Assembly (NCBI GenBank): GCA_022701275.1
Contig: CP031740.1
Coordinates: 2,553,001 to 2,617,000 of the forward strand
Direction of reading: 5' to 3'
DNA: 64,000 nucleotides
Origin: Microcoleus vaginatus PCC 9802
Lineage (GTDB): Bacteria > Cyanobacteriota > Cyanobacteriia > Cyanobacteriales > Microcoleaceae
Shown piece by piece: positions 26,286-38,000 of the stretch. The translations under genes and the position numbers were made by a program. The notes under the pieces were generated by a model that saw nothing but the letters and a program-made list of their open reading frames with translations, made no database searches and was not told the origin of the DNA. Position 1 is the first letter of the stretch; each line of letters opens with the position of its first letter.

Positions 26286-26650
26286 CTAAATAATACATGA
26301 CTCAAACTCCGTGCTTAATTCTTCCTTAGTCATCGTTCCCCGTGCGACTCGCATGACTAAATCCTATGCTCGATCGTCCGTCAAATTCAGAGTGCAAGCA
26401 TTTAAACGCAAAAAGGTATCTGTCACCGCAAAAGCCGTTCGTTTATTGCCGTCAATAAAGGGGTGATTCATCGCTATGTGATAGAGATAAGCGGCAGCTT
26501 GTTCGCTAATTGTGGGATGCAAAAAATCACCGCCCAAAGTTGCTTGCGGCTGAGTTAAATGCGACTCCCACAAGCCTTCGTCTCTGGCATCTGGAGGGCC
26601 ACCAAATCTCTCTATCTGTCGGGCGTGAATACTTAAAAACCTACTTGTGC
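26286..26650 (-). pseudogene. Doc/Fic-type toxin, broken
   Basis: The frame reads HARQIERFGG, ATLGGDFLHPTISEQAAAYLYHIA, the Fic/Doc signature HPFIDGNKRTAF, then TLNLTDDRA followed by a TAG (26364-26366), and on to DLVMRVARGTMTKEELSTEFES and a final TAG (26286-26288). The internal TAG stands where relatives have a tyrosine or similar residue. The N-terminal segment also lacks the expected start and about six residues before IHARQIER. In intact relatives Doc is a kinase-like toxin acting on EF-Tu (family knowledge). Its catalytic motif remains, but with a missing start and an internal stop the gene is probably inactive. Confidence 0.8.
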
Positions 26651-26880
26651 TGAGTGAGAAAATAAGGAGTTGGCAAGGCGACGGTAAACGTCATTTCTTT
26701 TGCGTTCTAAATCTAGAGAGGCTTGCCATGCTTTGGATTCTATTTTTTGCTGCTCCTCAGTCTTTAAAGAACGAACAAATTCAAGCACTTTCAGCAGTAC
26801 GGGTTCTGGTACTTGGTCTAGTTATTGAAAAAGTTGGTCTTTTGCAGTCCTATTTTTTTCTAAATATCTTACAACCAGTT
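26633..26880 (-). pseudogene. DUF2281-like antitoxin remnant upstream of doc
   Basis: The minus strand, in a different frame from doc, reads TAKDQLFQ, a TAA, then LDQVPEPVLLKVLEFVRSLK and LDLERKRNDVYRRLANSLF before a stop at 26633-26635 that overlaps the doc 5' end. The LDQVPEPxLxxVLEFVRSL phrase is typical of small cyanobacterial antitoxins of the DUF2281 kind. An in-frame TAA and the absence of an ATG mark it as dead. Order and overlap fit an antitoxin-toxin operon that decayed as a unit. Confidence 0.65.
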
Positions 26881-26904
26881 TACAACTTATAGCTTGGTTG
26901 ATTT

Positions 26905-26937
26905 AGATACCTGACTTCTTGAAGAAGTCAGGTATCT
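26905..26937. terminator. Perfect hairpin AGATACCTGACTTCTT
   Basis: Sixteen-base arms around a single-base centre. It lies between the antitoxin remnant and the cobA-hemD 3' end. It may serve as a terminator for cobA-hemD (read on the minus strand), although no clean U-tract follows. A dispersed palindromic repeat is an equally good reading. Confidence 0.5.
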
Positions 26938-27007
26938 CGCCTTCAGGAATTATACCAAATATTTTTTAGTCCCCCTCTGCCGGGACTTTTTTTGTAGAGT
27001 AGCGGTT

Positions 27008-28588
27008 TCAACCGCCGATCAATCTTTGATATCCTGCCACCCATTCCACGATCGCCTCAGTCAATCCATCTAAGGTATATTCTTTGGCTTCCACATCTAA
27101 CTTACCCAATAAATTTTGGCAGCTTTTGGAAGTTTCCGGGCCGATGGATGCGATGCAAACGTTTTCCAACCAATCCTTAGACAGGGACAATTTTGGGCTT
27201 TCTTGTATGAGATTGCAAAAGTTATGTACGGTTTTGGAACTGGCAAATGTTATGATATCTACGGCTTGATTTTGGAGTGCGGATAGGGCGATCGGATCGA
27301 TTGTTTCGGGACAGCAAGATTGGTAAGCTGGCACTTCTATTACTTGCGCTCCTTTGGTGGTGAATTCTTTAACTAAAACTTCTCTGCCGCCGCTTTCTAC
27401 TCTTGGAAATAGAATCTTGCAGTTTTGCAAGTTATCGGGGAAGTTATCGACTAGGGAATCGGCGACAAAGTTGGGGGGAATAAAGTCTGGTTGTAGAGAG
27501 TGCGATCGCAAACTTTCTGCTGTTTTTTTCCCGACAACGGCGATTTTAATACCAAACAAACTCCGGGCGTCTTTGCCTTTTGCTTGTAATCGTTGAAAAA
27601 AGCAGTCTACAGCGTTATGGGAAGTGAGAATTAACCAGTGAAAGCTTGACAATTGTGCGATCGCGCTGTCTAATGGTTCCCAACTCGAAGGTGGCCCAAT
27701 TACCAAGGCGGGCATTTCGATAACGCGGGCTCCTTGTTGCTGGAGTCGATCGCTAAATTCAGCCGACTGAGAAACCGATCGCGTGACTAAAATGGTTTTT
27801 CCTGCTAGCGGCAATTTGCTGTTATTAGTGGTGACAGGTGTATCGATCATATTTGTGCTTTCTGGCTGGATTAAATATTCGCGCAATCTAACTACTTCCC
27901 CAATTACGATCACGCAAGGCGATAAAGATTGGCCTGCTGTTTGCTGTACAATGTTGGAGAGAGTGCCCAGCCAAATTTGCTGTTCGGGGCGGCCACAATC
28001 TCGGATAATGGCGATCGGAGTTTCGGTCGAGCGTCCGTGCTTGTGCAATTGCCAGATGATCTCACTTAAATTGCGTCCTCCCATCAATATTACCAAAGTT
28101 TCTATCTGCACTAATGCTTCCCATTCCAGAGCGTCCGGCTCATGGGCGCTCATCACTGCAAAACAGCGACTCATTACCGGATCTGTGAGGGGAATTCCTG
28201 CTAGTAAAGGTGCGGATAGGGCGGAAGAAATTCCGGGTATTACTTCAAAGTTGCAGCCCGCTGTGATTAATGCTTGAATTTCGGAACTAGAACGACCAAA
28301 AATAAACGGATCGCCGCTTTTTAGCCGCACGATTTGTTTTCCGAGTTGGCAATGTTCTACCAGCAAACGGTTGATTTCTTGCTGCTGCGTGGAAGGTTTG
28401 CCGCCGCGTTTACCGACTTCGATTTTCCGACAAGTTGCTGGGATTAATTCGAGTTGCGGGATGTCGATGAGAGCATCGTAGATTAAGACTTCGGCTTGGG
28501 ATAGCAGTTGGTGCGATCGCACTGTCATCAAGTTACAATCTCCGGGTCCCGCACCGACTAGATAAACTTTCCCTTTTTGGTTTTTCAC
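27008..28588 (-). CDS. cobA-hemD: Uroporphyrinogen-III C-methyltransferase fused to uroporphyrinogen-III synthase
   Basis: A 526-residue bifunctional enzyme at the branch from haem/chlorophyll to sirohaem and cobalamin. N-terminal half (about 1-245): SUMT methylase with VYLVGAGPGD, SGDPFIFGR and the PVMSRCFAVMSAHEP region. C-terminal half (about 265-520): HemD fold with GKTILVTRS, LILTSHNAVDCFF and TFASSKTVHNF. The frame is open to an ATG at 28654, but a strong GAGGAGGAATT box sits just before a GTG at 28588-28586 and the family N-terminus starts there, so GTG is chosen. The 5' region faces the glycosyltransferase gene across a short tandem repeat. Confidence 0.93.
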   Translation of the reverse strand: MKNQKGKVYLVGAGPGDCNLMTVRSHQLLSQAEVLIYDALIDIPQLELIPATCRKIEVGKRGGKPSTQQQEINRLLVEHCQLGKQIVRLKSGDPFIFGRSSSEIQALITAGCNFEVIPGISSALSAPLLAGIPLTDPVMSRCFAVMSAHEPDALEWEALVQIETLVILMGGRNLSEIIWQLHKHGRSTETPIAIIRDCGRPEQQIWLGTLSNIVQQTAGQSLSPCVIVIGEVVRLREYLIQPESTNMIDTPVTTNNSKLPLAGKTILVTRSVSQSAEFSDRLQQQGARVIEMPALVIGPPSSWEPLDSAIAQLSSFHWLILTSHNAVDCFFQRLQAKGKDARSLFGIKIAVVGKKTAESLRSHSLQPDFIPPNFVADSLVDNFPDNLQNCKILFPRVESGGREVLVKEFTTKGAQVIEVPAYQSCCPETIDPIALSALQNQAVDIITFASSKTVHNFCNLIQESPKLSLSKDWLENVCIASIGPETSKSCQNLLGKLDVEAKEYTLDGLTEAIVEWVAGYQRLIGG

Positions 28589-28628
28589 AATTCCTCCTCG
28601 ATAGTATAGTTTTATGAATATTGCTAGC

Positions 28629-28692
28629 CTATAGTAAGACGCGCCGAGGCGCACCCTACACTATAGTAAGACGCGCCGAGGCCCACCCTACG
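28629..28692. repeat. Tandem 32-base duplication between divergent genes
   Basis: Two adjacent 32-base units beginning CTATAGTAAGACGCGCCGAG with very few mismatches. It occupies the divergent promoter region between cobA-hemD and the glycosyltransferase gene and must influence spacing there. Confidence 0.8.
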
Positions 28693-28729
28693 GTATACTC
28701 AGCAGTTTATTGTATAAGAAAAGCTATTT

Positions 28730-31700
28730 ATGCAGATTATCATCATCACGGCCGCCGATGCAAATTACTTTGAATTGGTGCGAGGTACTATTTTATCGGT
28801 GCGGGAAAAACCCGAGGGCGAAAATGTGGCGATCGGCTTTTTCGATCTCGGCTGCACTCCCCAACAGTTGCAGTGGCTGGAAACACAAGTTAATATCATT
28901 CAAAAGCCCGATTGGGACTTTGACTTTCCTGGCAGAAATGAAGCTCCCGAACATTTAAAAGGATTATTAGTTAGACCTTGTTTGCGAAAATACTTTCCCA
29001 ATTTTGATATATACCTTTGGATCGATGCGGATGCTTGGGTTCAAGACTGGAGAGCCATTAATTTGTTGGTTGAAGGAGCATCGCGCCGGGGACTGGCAAT
29101 TGTTCCCGAAGTTCACAGGGCGAGCTTGCAGCAGTACGGGCAACTTCCTCAGTTTTGGCAGTGGGTTTATCAACAATACGAAGCTAACTTTGGTGAAGAA
29201 ATTGCTAATAAATTATACAGTTATCCGATATTAAATGCCGGAGTTTTCGCACTCCGAAAAGATGCTTTGCACTGGGAAATTTGGGCTGACAAACTCAATC
29301 AAGGATTGCAAAGATCCGGCTGTGTCATGACAGATCAATTTGCCCTCAACCTCGCTGTTTACAGTGGCAAATTGTTCAATCTGACTGAAATGCTCCCAGC
29401 TTGGTGCAATTGGATATTCAACGGTTTTCCGGTTTGGGACAAGCAGCGAGGCTGTTTTGTGGAGCCGTACTTGCCGCAGGAGGCGATCGGCATTTTGCAT
29501 TTAGCTGGCCGCCAGCAGTTTGACCGAGTACAATTGATGGCAACTGACGGCGATATACTGGAAATTAGCGTCCGTTATCAACCTAAAAAACAGGCAGCAA
29601 TACCAATATTTCAAAAACCCAAAATGACTTACCAACAATCTGAACTAAGCAAAAATAATTTATTACAACCAGGCGATTATGTTTCCCCAGGCTTCCAAAT
29701 AATTATACCTGACTCCTATTTCCCCAATATGATTATTGCCGATCCAAATGCAAGTAACTGGCCTTACTTGCGCCGGGAAATTCCGCATAATTGGTATGCA
29801 GACAAGCGCTATCCATTCATCGGGTTTTTGAATCGCGACGAAGCGCACATCCTTTACAATACAGCCCTGCAATTCAAAGGTAAAAAAGCCTTAGAAATAG
29901 GCTGCTGGCTAGGGTGGTCTGCCTGTCACTTAGCCCTCGCAGGAGTTGAGTTAGATGTCGTCGATCCGCTGTTAGAAAGAGAGGACATTAGACAAAGCGT
30001 AATCGACTCAATTCAAGGTGCTCTAAATGCGTCGGGCGTTCAAACATCAGTCGAGCTAATACCCGGCTATAGCCCCCAAAGAGTAGAAGAATTTTCCGCT
30101 CAATTCAACCGCAAATGGTCGTTAATTTTTATTGACGGAGAACACGGAGGTGATGGGCCGTTAAATGATGCCATTGCGTGTGAAAAATTGGCTGAGGAAG
30201 ATGCAATAATTTTATTTCACGATTTAACCGCTCCAGATGTTGGTACAGGTTTAGATTACTTGAAGCAAAGGGGATGGCAAACGGTAGTATATCAAACAAT
30301 GCAAATTATGGGGGCTGCTTGGCGGGGCAATGTCGAGCCAGTAAAACATCAACCCGACCCCAATATTTCCTGGCAGTTCCCAGCACATTTGCACGGTTAC
30401 AATATTAGCAGTTTAGAGACAATTAATTCTCAAACAGCCAGCCAAATTAATCAAAACCAACAGTCATCTTATACAAGAGATTTTCACCAATTAATCGGAG
30501 AAGGAACTCGCAGTTCTGCTAGAGAAATTATTCCCCTGCTGTTAGACTTGCTGCAACCCATTTTACCTAAAAGTGTGGTAGATGTGGGCTGCGGTACGGG
30601 AAGTTGGTTAGCTGCGTTCCACAAGTTGGGAATTGCTGATTGTTTGGGAATAGATGGTGATTATGTCGATCGCACTATTTTACAAATTCCTTTAAATCAG
30701 TTCCAATCCGCCGATTTAAAGCAACCGCTGCAACTAAACAGAAAATTTGACTTAGCAATTTCTCTGGAAGTTGCCGCACATTTGCCGGCTACCTGTGCCG
30801 AAAACTTTGTTAATTCTCTCACTCAACTAGCACCGGTGATTCTGTTTTCTGCTGCGATACCATTTCAAGGAGGCGTCGAACACGTTAACGAACAGTGGCC
30901 ACAATATTGGGTTTATTACTTTCAGAAAAACGGCTATGCAGTTATTGACTGCTTGAGAAAAAAGATATGGAACAATGACAAAGTAGAGCCTTGGTACGCT
31001 CAGAATATCTTGATTTTTGTTAAACAAGAATACTTGTCGGGATATCCGAGGTTAGTAAATGAATATCAAAATACCGATCTGAATCAATTAGCCATCGTCC
31101 ATCCCAAGATTTATTTTTACAGCTTGCAAGCTGCTAGAAATTCTGCACATAATTTACAATCAGAAAGTGTCAAACAAGTTACAGCATCGCCCCAATTGGC
31201 AGATAGACCTTTGGTATCTGTGATTATTCCCTGCTACAATCAATCTCATTTTTTGGTGGAAGCAGTAACTAGCGTGATTAACCAAACTTACAAAAATTGG
31301 GAAATTATCATTGTCAATGACGGCAGCTTAGATACTACCAGTACAGTAGCAAAAAATGCGATTGCAGCAAATCCCCAGCATCAAATTAGGCTAATAGAAC
31401 AAGCTAATCAAGGGATATCAATGGCTAGAAATACTGGCATAGCGGCAGCAAACGGCCAATACATAATGCCCTTAGATGCCGATGATATCTTAGCTCCAAA
31501 TGCATTGAGTTGTCTTTTAGAAATATGTCTAAAATCCACAGTACCTTGCATAGCATTTGGTTCTTATCAACTTTTTGGCGGCAATGAAAATCACACAATA
31601 CCCAGTTATGATTTATATTCACCAAAAAAGATCAAACAATTTAATATGATTTGCACGTCTTCATTGTATCACAAATCAGTTTGGAATTTGGTCAACGGTT

Positions 31701-31948
31701 ACAAAGCAGAGATGAAAGAAGGTTATGAGGATTGGGAATTTTGGGTTAATTGTCACAAACATAGCATTCCTTTTTTGGGAACGAGAGAAATAGTTCTTAA
31801 TTATCGTCGCGTTCATGGTTCTAGGAATGAAACTGCTCAAAGTTACCATCATAAATTGGTAGCACAAGTTGTTTCTTACAATCCCGAACTATACGATATT
31901 GAAAGTGTAAACAGTGCTAACAAACTATTGGAATCAATCGCAAATTAA
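28730..31948 (+). CDS. Four-domain glycosyltransferase / methyltransferase / methyltransferase / glycosyltransferase
   Basis: A 1072-residue cytoplasmic protein. Domain 1 (about 1-290): nucleotide-sugar transferase fold with WIDADAW (DxD, near 101) and an NAGVFALRKDALHW segment. Domain 2 (about 330-540): class I SAM methyltransferase with ALEIGCWLGWSACH and LIFIDGEHGG. Domain 3 (about 590-790): second SAM methyltransferase with VVDVGCGTGSWLAAF and DLAISLEVAAHLP. Domain 4 (about 825-1072): GT2-type transferase with PLVSVIIPCYNQ, MPLDADDIL and GYEDWEFW. Such fusions build and cap surface glycans in cyanobacteria; the sugar is unknown. It is convergent with the TPR-glycosyltransferase giant, 73 bases apart, which suggests related work. 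Confidence 0.88.
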   Translation: MQIIIITAADANYFELVRGTILSVREKPEGENVAIGFFDLGCTPQQLQWLETQVNIIQKPDWDFDFPGRNEAPEHLKGLLVRPCLRKYFPNFDIYLWIDADAWVQDWRAINLLVEGASRRGLAIVPEVHRASLQQYGQLPQFWQWVYQQYEANFGEEIANKLYSYPILNAGVFALRKDALHWEIWADKLNQGLQRSGCVMTDQFALNLAVYSGKLFNLTEMLPAWCNWIFNGFPVWDKQRGCFVEPYLPQEAIGILHLAGRQQFDRVQLMATDGDILEISVRYQPKKQAAIPIFQKPKMTYQQSELSKNNLLQPGDYVSPGFQIIIPDSYFPNMIIADPNASNWPYLRREIPHNWYADKRYPFIGFLNRDEAHILYNTALQFKGKKALEIGCWLGWSACHLALAGVELDVVDPLLEREDIRQSVIDSIQGALNASGVQTSVELIPGYSPQRVEEFSAQFNRKWSLIFIDGEHGGDGPLNDAIACEKLAEEDAIILFHDLTAPDVGTGLDYLKQRGWQTVVYQTMQIMGAAWRGNVEPVKHQPDPNISWQFPAHLHGYNISSLETINSQTASQINQNQQSSYTRDFHQLIGEGTRSSAREIIPLLLDLLQPILPKSVVDVGCGTGSWLAAFHKLGIADCLGIDGDYVDRTILQIPLNQFQSADLKQPLQLNRKFDLAISLEVAAHLPATCAENFVNSLTQLAPVILFSAAIPFQGGVEHVNEQWPQYWVYYFQKNGYAVIDCLRKKIWNNDKVEPWYAQNILIFVKQEYLSGYPRLVNEYQNTDLNQLAIVHPKIYFYSLQAARNSAHNLQSESVKQVTASPQLADRPLVSVIIPCYNQSHFLVEAVTSVINQTYKNWEIIIVNDGSLDTTSTVAKNAIAANPQHQIRLIEQANQGISMARNTGIAAANGQYIMPLDADDILAPNALSCLLEICLKSTVPCIAFGSYQLFGGNENHTIPSYDLYSPKKIKQFNMICTSSLYHKSVWNLVNGYKAEMKEGYEDWEFWVNCHKHSIPFLGTREIVLNYRRVHGSRNETAQSYHHKLVAQVVSYNPELYDIESVNSANKLLESIAN

Positions 31949-32021
31949 TCTTTTTTATAAGGACTAAAGTCTATACTACGAACAATTTTCCGAAAGTTTG
32001 TAGTCAGGAGTTTAGTGTTAT

Positions 32022-35000
32022 CTACATATCGGCAATCACATCCAAAAAACGCTTAACCTGTTTTTCCCAAGTCCAATCCAGCATAAAATTAGCCGCAGCT
32101 AAACCGCGACGTTTTGATTCTTCGCGATTAGTATAAACTTGTTCCAAAGCCTCGACAACTTCTGCAACCTCAGACTCTCCCCAACCTTCTACACCGGAAA
32201 AAGGAGCAGTAAGTTTAACTCGTCCTTGACTCCATAAAGGATAGCAAATGTGGCTGTAAATCAAGTCTAAATGACCAGTATTTGCTGATAAAATAGTCGG
32301 AATTCCGCAGGCCATACTTTCCATCGCGACTAAATTAGTGCCACCTTCGCAGCGGTTGGTGAAAATAGCGCAGTCGGCTTCTCGCAAAATCTGTCCAGCG
32401 AGGTGATTGGGAATTAAGCCGATGTCGATAAAAGAGTCAACTGGCAAACCGTTAGCCACTAACCATTGGGAAATTCCTAAACTTCCGTCGCCGTTGATAT
32501 TGGGAAGTCCGGCAACGTTTCCGGTTTGTTCGATTCCCAGCATATACTGAGGCCAGAAGTTGTGCCAGGCTGTTAGTAACAAAGCCTCTGGATGTTTAGC
32601 GCGAAATCGTTTGAAAGCGGCAATTACAATATCTTGACCTTTGCGATATTCCAGTTTGCCGCCGGAGAAAATGACGAAGCGATCGCCAAATAGATTAGAT
32701 TTAGGTGCAGGATGGAAAATTGTTGGGTCAATTCCTTGATGTACCATCGCCACATTAGTCAAGCCACAGCTTCTCAAAACATCCGCATTCCAGTTGGAAC
32801 CTGCGACAATCGCGCTATATTTTTTGGCTGTTTCTAGTGCTTCTGCTGTGATTCGCGTGTCTTCAAAAAATATGACTCCTATTTGACAAGCGCTGGTAAT
32901 TTGATTGTCAACTCCAGAGGATGCTAAATTATTCCCCAAAGCGTAAAGTACGGGAAAATTACAACTGATTTGTTTGTCGGAATTTGCTGCTACTAATTCC
33001 TGAAAACTTTTTTGCTTTTCTATTACAGGTAATAACAGGGATTTATGCAGCGGATTCATCGCTTCTGAGGTGATGGATGGCGGTGCTAAAAGCGCAACTT
33101 GCCAGGCTGGATTTTGCAGCAGTTGTAGTGTTAAATTCACGCCGTAAATTCCCCAACCGCTAGTGATGCTGATCGGCCAACTGATGCCCATTCCTGTAAT
33201 TTGTGGGGGAGTTTCTGGGGGTTGGATTTGAGGCGGAGCATAAGAATCTGCGTTAGCAGGCTGAGGCTGGGAACGAGTAGATTGTAGGGGCGGTGCCCCC
33301 GTGCCCGCCCTCTCTAGCAAGGCTGCTTTTATACGATCGCAAACTCCATCCCAATCACCCGGTTTTTGCTGCCTAAACAACCGCGCAGTGGGATACCAAG
33401 GGCTATCTTCGCGTTCCAGCATCCAGCGCCAATCCGGAACAAAAGACAGCAAAATCCACACGGGTTTGCCCAAAGCACCGGCCAAGTGCGCGACAGAAGT
33501 ATCTACGCAAATTACTAAATCGAGTTGCGAAATAATTGCTGCGGTGTCGGCAAAATCGACGCAATGTTCGCTTAAATCTTCAATTTGGTGTTGCTTTAAT
33601 AAAGTGCGTGAAGCGCAGCTATCCTGTAGGGAATCGCCCGCTGACAAATCTTTCTGAAGACTGTAAAAACTCACTCCCGGAACATCTACAAATTTCAGAA
33701 AATCGCTCAATTTACACGATCGCCGATGATTGTTGCGGTGCAGCGGGCCGCCCGCCCATACAATACCTACTTTTAGTTTATTGTTCGGCTGTAGGGAAAA
33801 TTTAAAATCCTGTGGCGGAGCTAAATAAGGAATATTCGCCGGTATATTTTCCAAAGTCGTCCCCAGAATTCGTGGCAAACTTAGCAGCGGGGCTTGTACT
33901 TGAAAATCTATCAAATCGCTCGGCCGGACTCCTACTCTATCGACTCCTGCAATTCCTTCAAATAAACGCTTCAGCAAGACATGACAAGCAACAATAACTT
34001 TGCCACCTTTTTGCTTAACTAAAGGAGCATAGCGGATAAACTGTATCGTATCGCCAAAACCTTGTTCAGGGTGCAATAAAATTGTTTTTCCCTGCAAATC
34101 CGAGCCGTCCCAAATTGGTTTCTCAAAAGAGCGCCGATCCAATTGTTGAGTTTGCCAGCGCGATTCGTACTCTGCAAAACCAGCATCAAAATTCCCAGTT
34201 AAAAGCAAAGCTAAGGCTAGTCTCAAGCGCCAATTTGGCGAGTTGGGGCGTAGTTGAATTGCTTTATTGTAGAAGTCGATCGCGTCTGCGACTTGTCCCT
34301 GTTCTTCAAGGGCAGAACCCAAATATAAGTTAGTTTCAGCCTGGTTAGAATTGATTTTTAGCGATTTTTGGTAATGAGCAATAGCCTCGGCTATTTGCCC
34401 GTTTTCCTGTTTGAGATAACCTAAATAACTGTGGGCTTCGGCATGGCTGGGTGAGGCGGCAATTACTTGTTCGTAACGAGCGGCTGCCTCTGCTTTTTTA
34501 CCTTGTTTTTCTAAGGCATTTGCTATGTGAAATTGTACCTGTGCGGGCGATAAAGAAAATCGAGCCGAAGCTTCGGTATCTTCCTTACCAGGCACAGCTT
34601 GGGAACGAGTAGAAATTAGGTGTTTTAAGGCTGTTTTTATGCGAGCGAATACTTCCTCCCAATCGCCCGGTGTTTGCTGCCGAAACAGTCGCGCCGTCGG
34701 ATACCAAGGGCTATCTTCGCGTTCCAACATCCACCGCCAATCCGGCATAAAACACAGCAAAATCCATACGGGTTTACCCAAAGCACCAGCTAAGTGCGCG
34801 ACAGCAGTATCCACGCAAATTACTAAATCTAGTTGCGATATCACCGCCGCAGTATCGGCAAAATCGTTCAAATTTTCGCTTAAATCTATCACGGGAATTT
34901 GAGTTAACAAACTACGATTGTCAGCCGAAATTTCTTTCTGAATACTGTAAAAACTTACACCTGAAATATCTAACAATGTCAGGAAATAGCTTAAATCGCT

Positions 35001-38000
35001 CGATCGCTGAGAATCCTTCAAATGTTCTGAACTTCCCGCCCACGCAATCCCAACTTTGAAATTGCGCTCGGAAGTTAGGGAAAATTGCCAATTCTGCGGC
35101 GCAGCTAAATAAGGAACATTTGCCGGTATATTTTCTAAATTTGTTCCCAGAATATGAGGCAAACTCATCAGCGGTGCTTGTACTTGGAAATCCGGCAATT
35201 CATCCATCCGAACCGCCACTTGTGCGATGCCAGGAATCTGCTTAAATAAACGCTTCAGTTCTTGATAGCAAGAAATGATTATTTTACCACCTTTTTGCTG
35301 CACAATTGCCGCGTATCGCACAAATTGAATGGCATCGCCCAAACCTTGTTCGGAGCGGAGCAAAATAGTTTGTCCGTTCAAATTTGACCCATCCCAAACT
35401 GGTCGGTCAAAATTCAACCGTGGCAATTTTTTCGCCTGTTCTGTTTGCCAGCGCCACTCGTATTCTGCTAAACCGCGCGGCAAGTCCCCAGTCAACAGCA
35501 AGGCTAAGCTTAAATTGAAGTGAGCTTTTACACAATTAACATCGATTTTTATTGCTTTTTTATAACACGAAATTGCTCGCTTTACGTCTCCTAATTGTTC
35601 AACAGCACTGCCTAAATTAGTAAGAGCTTCTAGATAATTAGGGTTCAAAGATATGGCTCGTTCCAAGCTAGAAATTGCCTGTTCTATTTTTCCCGCCCCC
35701 AAGCATAACGTTCCCAGGTGATAGTGTCCTGTAGGATTGTTTGGTTCTACTCCTATTGCACGCTCGTAAAGCCGTTCAGCCTCGTCTAGCTGAGATTGTG
35801 TTTGCATCGCCACACCCAAATTTACCAGCGCGGGCACGTAATTGGAATTGACAGAAAGTGCTTGATGAAAACACGCGATCGCACTTGGCAACTCGCCCTG
35901 CTGCTGGAGTATCGCGCCGAGATTGCTGAGAGCTTTGACGTAAACCGGATTCAGGGCGATCGCCTTTTGAAAGCAAGATATAGCAGCCATTATATTGCCT
36001 TGATCTTGCAGCAAAATACCCAAGTTATTGTGGGATTGAGCGCAGTTGGGATCTATTTCGATCGCGCGCTGATAATAGGTGGCAGCTTCGGCTAAATCGC
36101 CTGTTTGGTGCAGGGTCACTGCCAAATTAGTCGTAGCCTCTATCGAACTCTGCTGCAAAACCAAAGCATTTTTAAAATAAGCGATCGCCTCGGCCAATCT
36201 TCCTTGCGACTTGAGAATATTTCCCTGATTAAACTGTTTTTGATATAATTCAATATTGGTTTGAGTTTCTCTTGGCGGTAGAGCTGGTTTATGCTGGACA
36301 ATTCTTTCTCTCAGCGCCAAAGCAGCTTCTTCTAAAACTCCTTCCCAATCTCCCGCTGTTGACTGGCGAAACAGCCGCGCCGTGGGATACCAAGGACTAT
36401 CCTCGCGTTGCAACATCCACCGCCAATCCGGCACAAAACACAGCAAAATCCACACTGGTTTGCCCAAAGCACCAGCCAAGTGTGCCACACAAGTATCTAC
36501 AGAAATTACTAAATCCAGAGCCGAGATTGCCGCCGCAGTATCCGCCAAGTCGTGCAAATAAGAGCTTAAATCTGTTACAGGCATTTCCTCTAACAAAGCG
36601 CGATCGTCTGCTGTCATTTCCTTTTGCAAACTGTAAAAATCGGTGCCGGGAATATCTAACAGTTTTGTCAACAAATTCAGGGGTAACGATCGCACCTTAT
36701 TGTGGGAATTTTTAGGATTTCCAGACCACACAAGCCCCACTTTCAAATTAGGAGTTTGACTGAGAGTAAATTCCCAACCGGGCGGCGGAGCTAAATAAGG
36801 AACCTTCGCCGGTATAGTTTCTAAAGTTGTTGCCAGAAGGTGTGGCAAACTCATTAGCTGCGCGTGAACTTGAAAATCCGGCGCATCCTCGGGATTAACT
36901 ATTAACCCATCGATTCCCGAAACTTGTGCAAACAAGCGCTGCAAGTGCGGCAAACACCAAACAATTACCCTACCGCCTTTTTGCTTGACTACATCGGCGT
37001 AGCGGATAAACTGAATTGCATCGCCTAAACCCTGTTCCGGGCAAAGCAAAATAGTTTTTCCCTGCAAATCTTTACCATCCCAAAGCGGCTGAATAAAGTT
37101 GTGGGAGCGGAACTGTTTTTCTTTAACTAGGAGTCGCCATTCGTACTCGTAAAAACCGCGCTGAAAGTCTCCCGCCAGCAGCAAGGCTAAACCTAAATTT
37201 AGGTGAGATTCGGGATGGCCGACATTGAATTTAACTGCTTGGCTGTAGCAGGTGACAGCATCTGCAAATTGGCCGCGATCGTGCAAAGCACTTCCCAAAT
37301 TGGTGAGGGGATTGATATAACCGGGTTTGAGTTCGATCGCCCGACGGTAACAATCGATCGCCTCTACCATTTTTCCCGCTTCCTCAAAAGCTTTGCCGAG
37401 ATTGTTCAAAGCTTCTGGAAAGTCGGGTTTCAGGCTCAAAGCTTGCTGATAGCAGCCGATCGCATCTTCAATTTTGCCCTGTTTCTGCAGGACAATTCCC
37501 AGATTGCAGCGAGCCTGTGCACTAGCTGGCAATTGCTGAATCGCTTGCTGGCACACGGCTCGAGCCTCATCTAACTTGTCTTGCTGTTGCAGGGAACTCC
37601 CCAAACCAATCAGAGTTTCTGCTAAATCCGGTTGCAGTGCAGTCGATCGCTCGTAGTATGCGATCGCGCGGTCAATTTTGCCCTGTCGGATCGAGGCGTA
37701 TGCTAAGTTGTGCAGGGCCTCCACATAATTTGGCTCGATCGCGATCGCCCGTTCGTAATTGGCGATCGCCTGTTCGTAATTCGCGCCCGCTTCCTCCCCT
37801 TGTGCCTCCAAAGCAATTCCCAAATTCAAATAAGCCACCGCGCAATTAGGATTGACTTGAATCGCTTGCTCGTAGCAGCTTATAGCCTCTGCCACATCCC
37901 CTTGCTCTTCCCGCAACAGGCCCAAATTAATCAGCGCTTCCGCGCAATTCGGGTTCAAAGAAAGCGCCCGCTCGTATTCTGCGATCGCCTGTTCAGTCTC

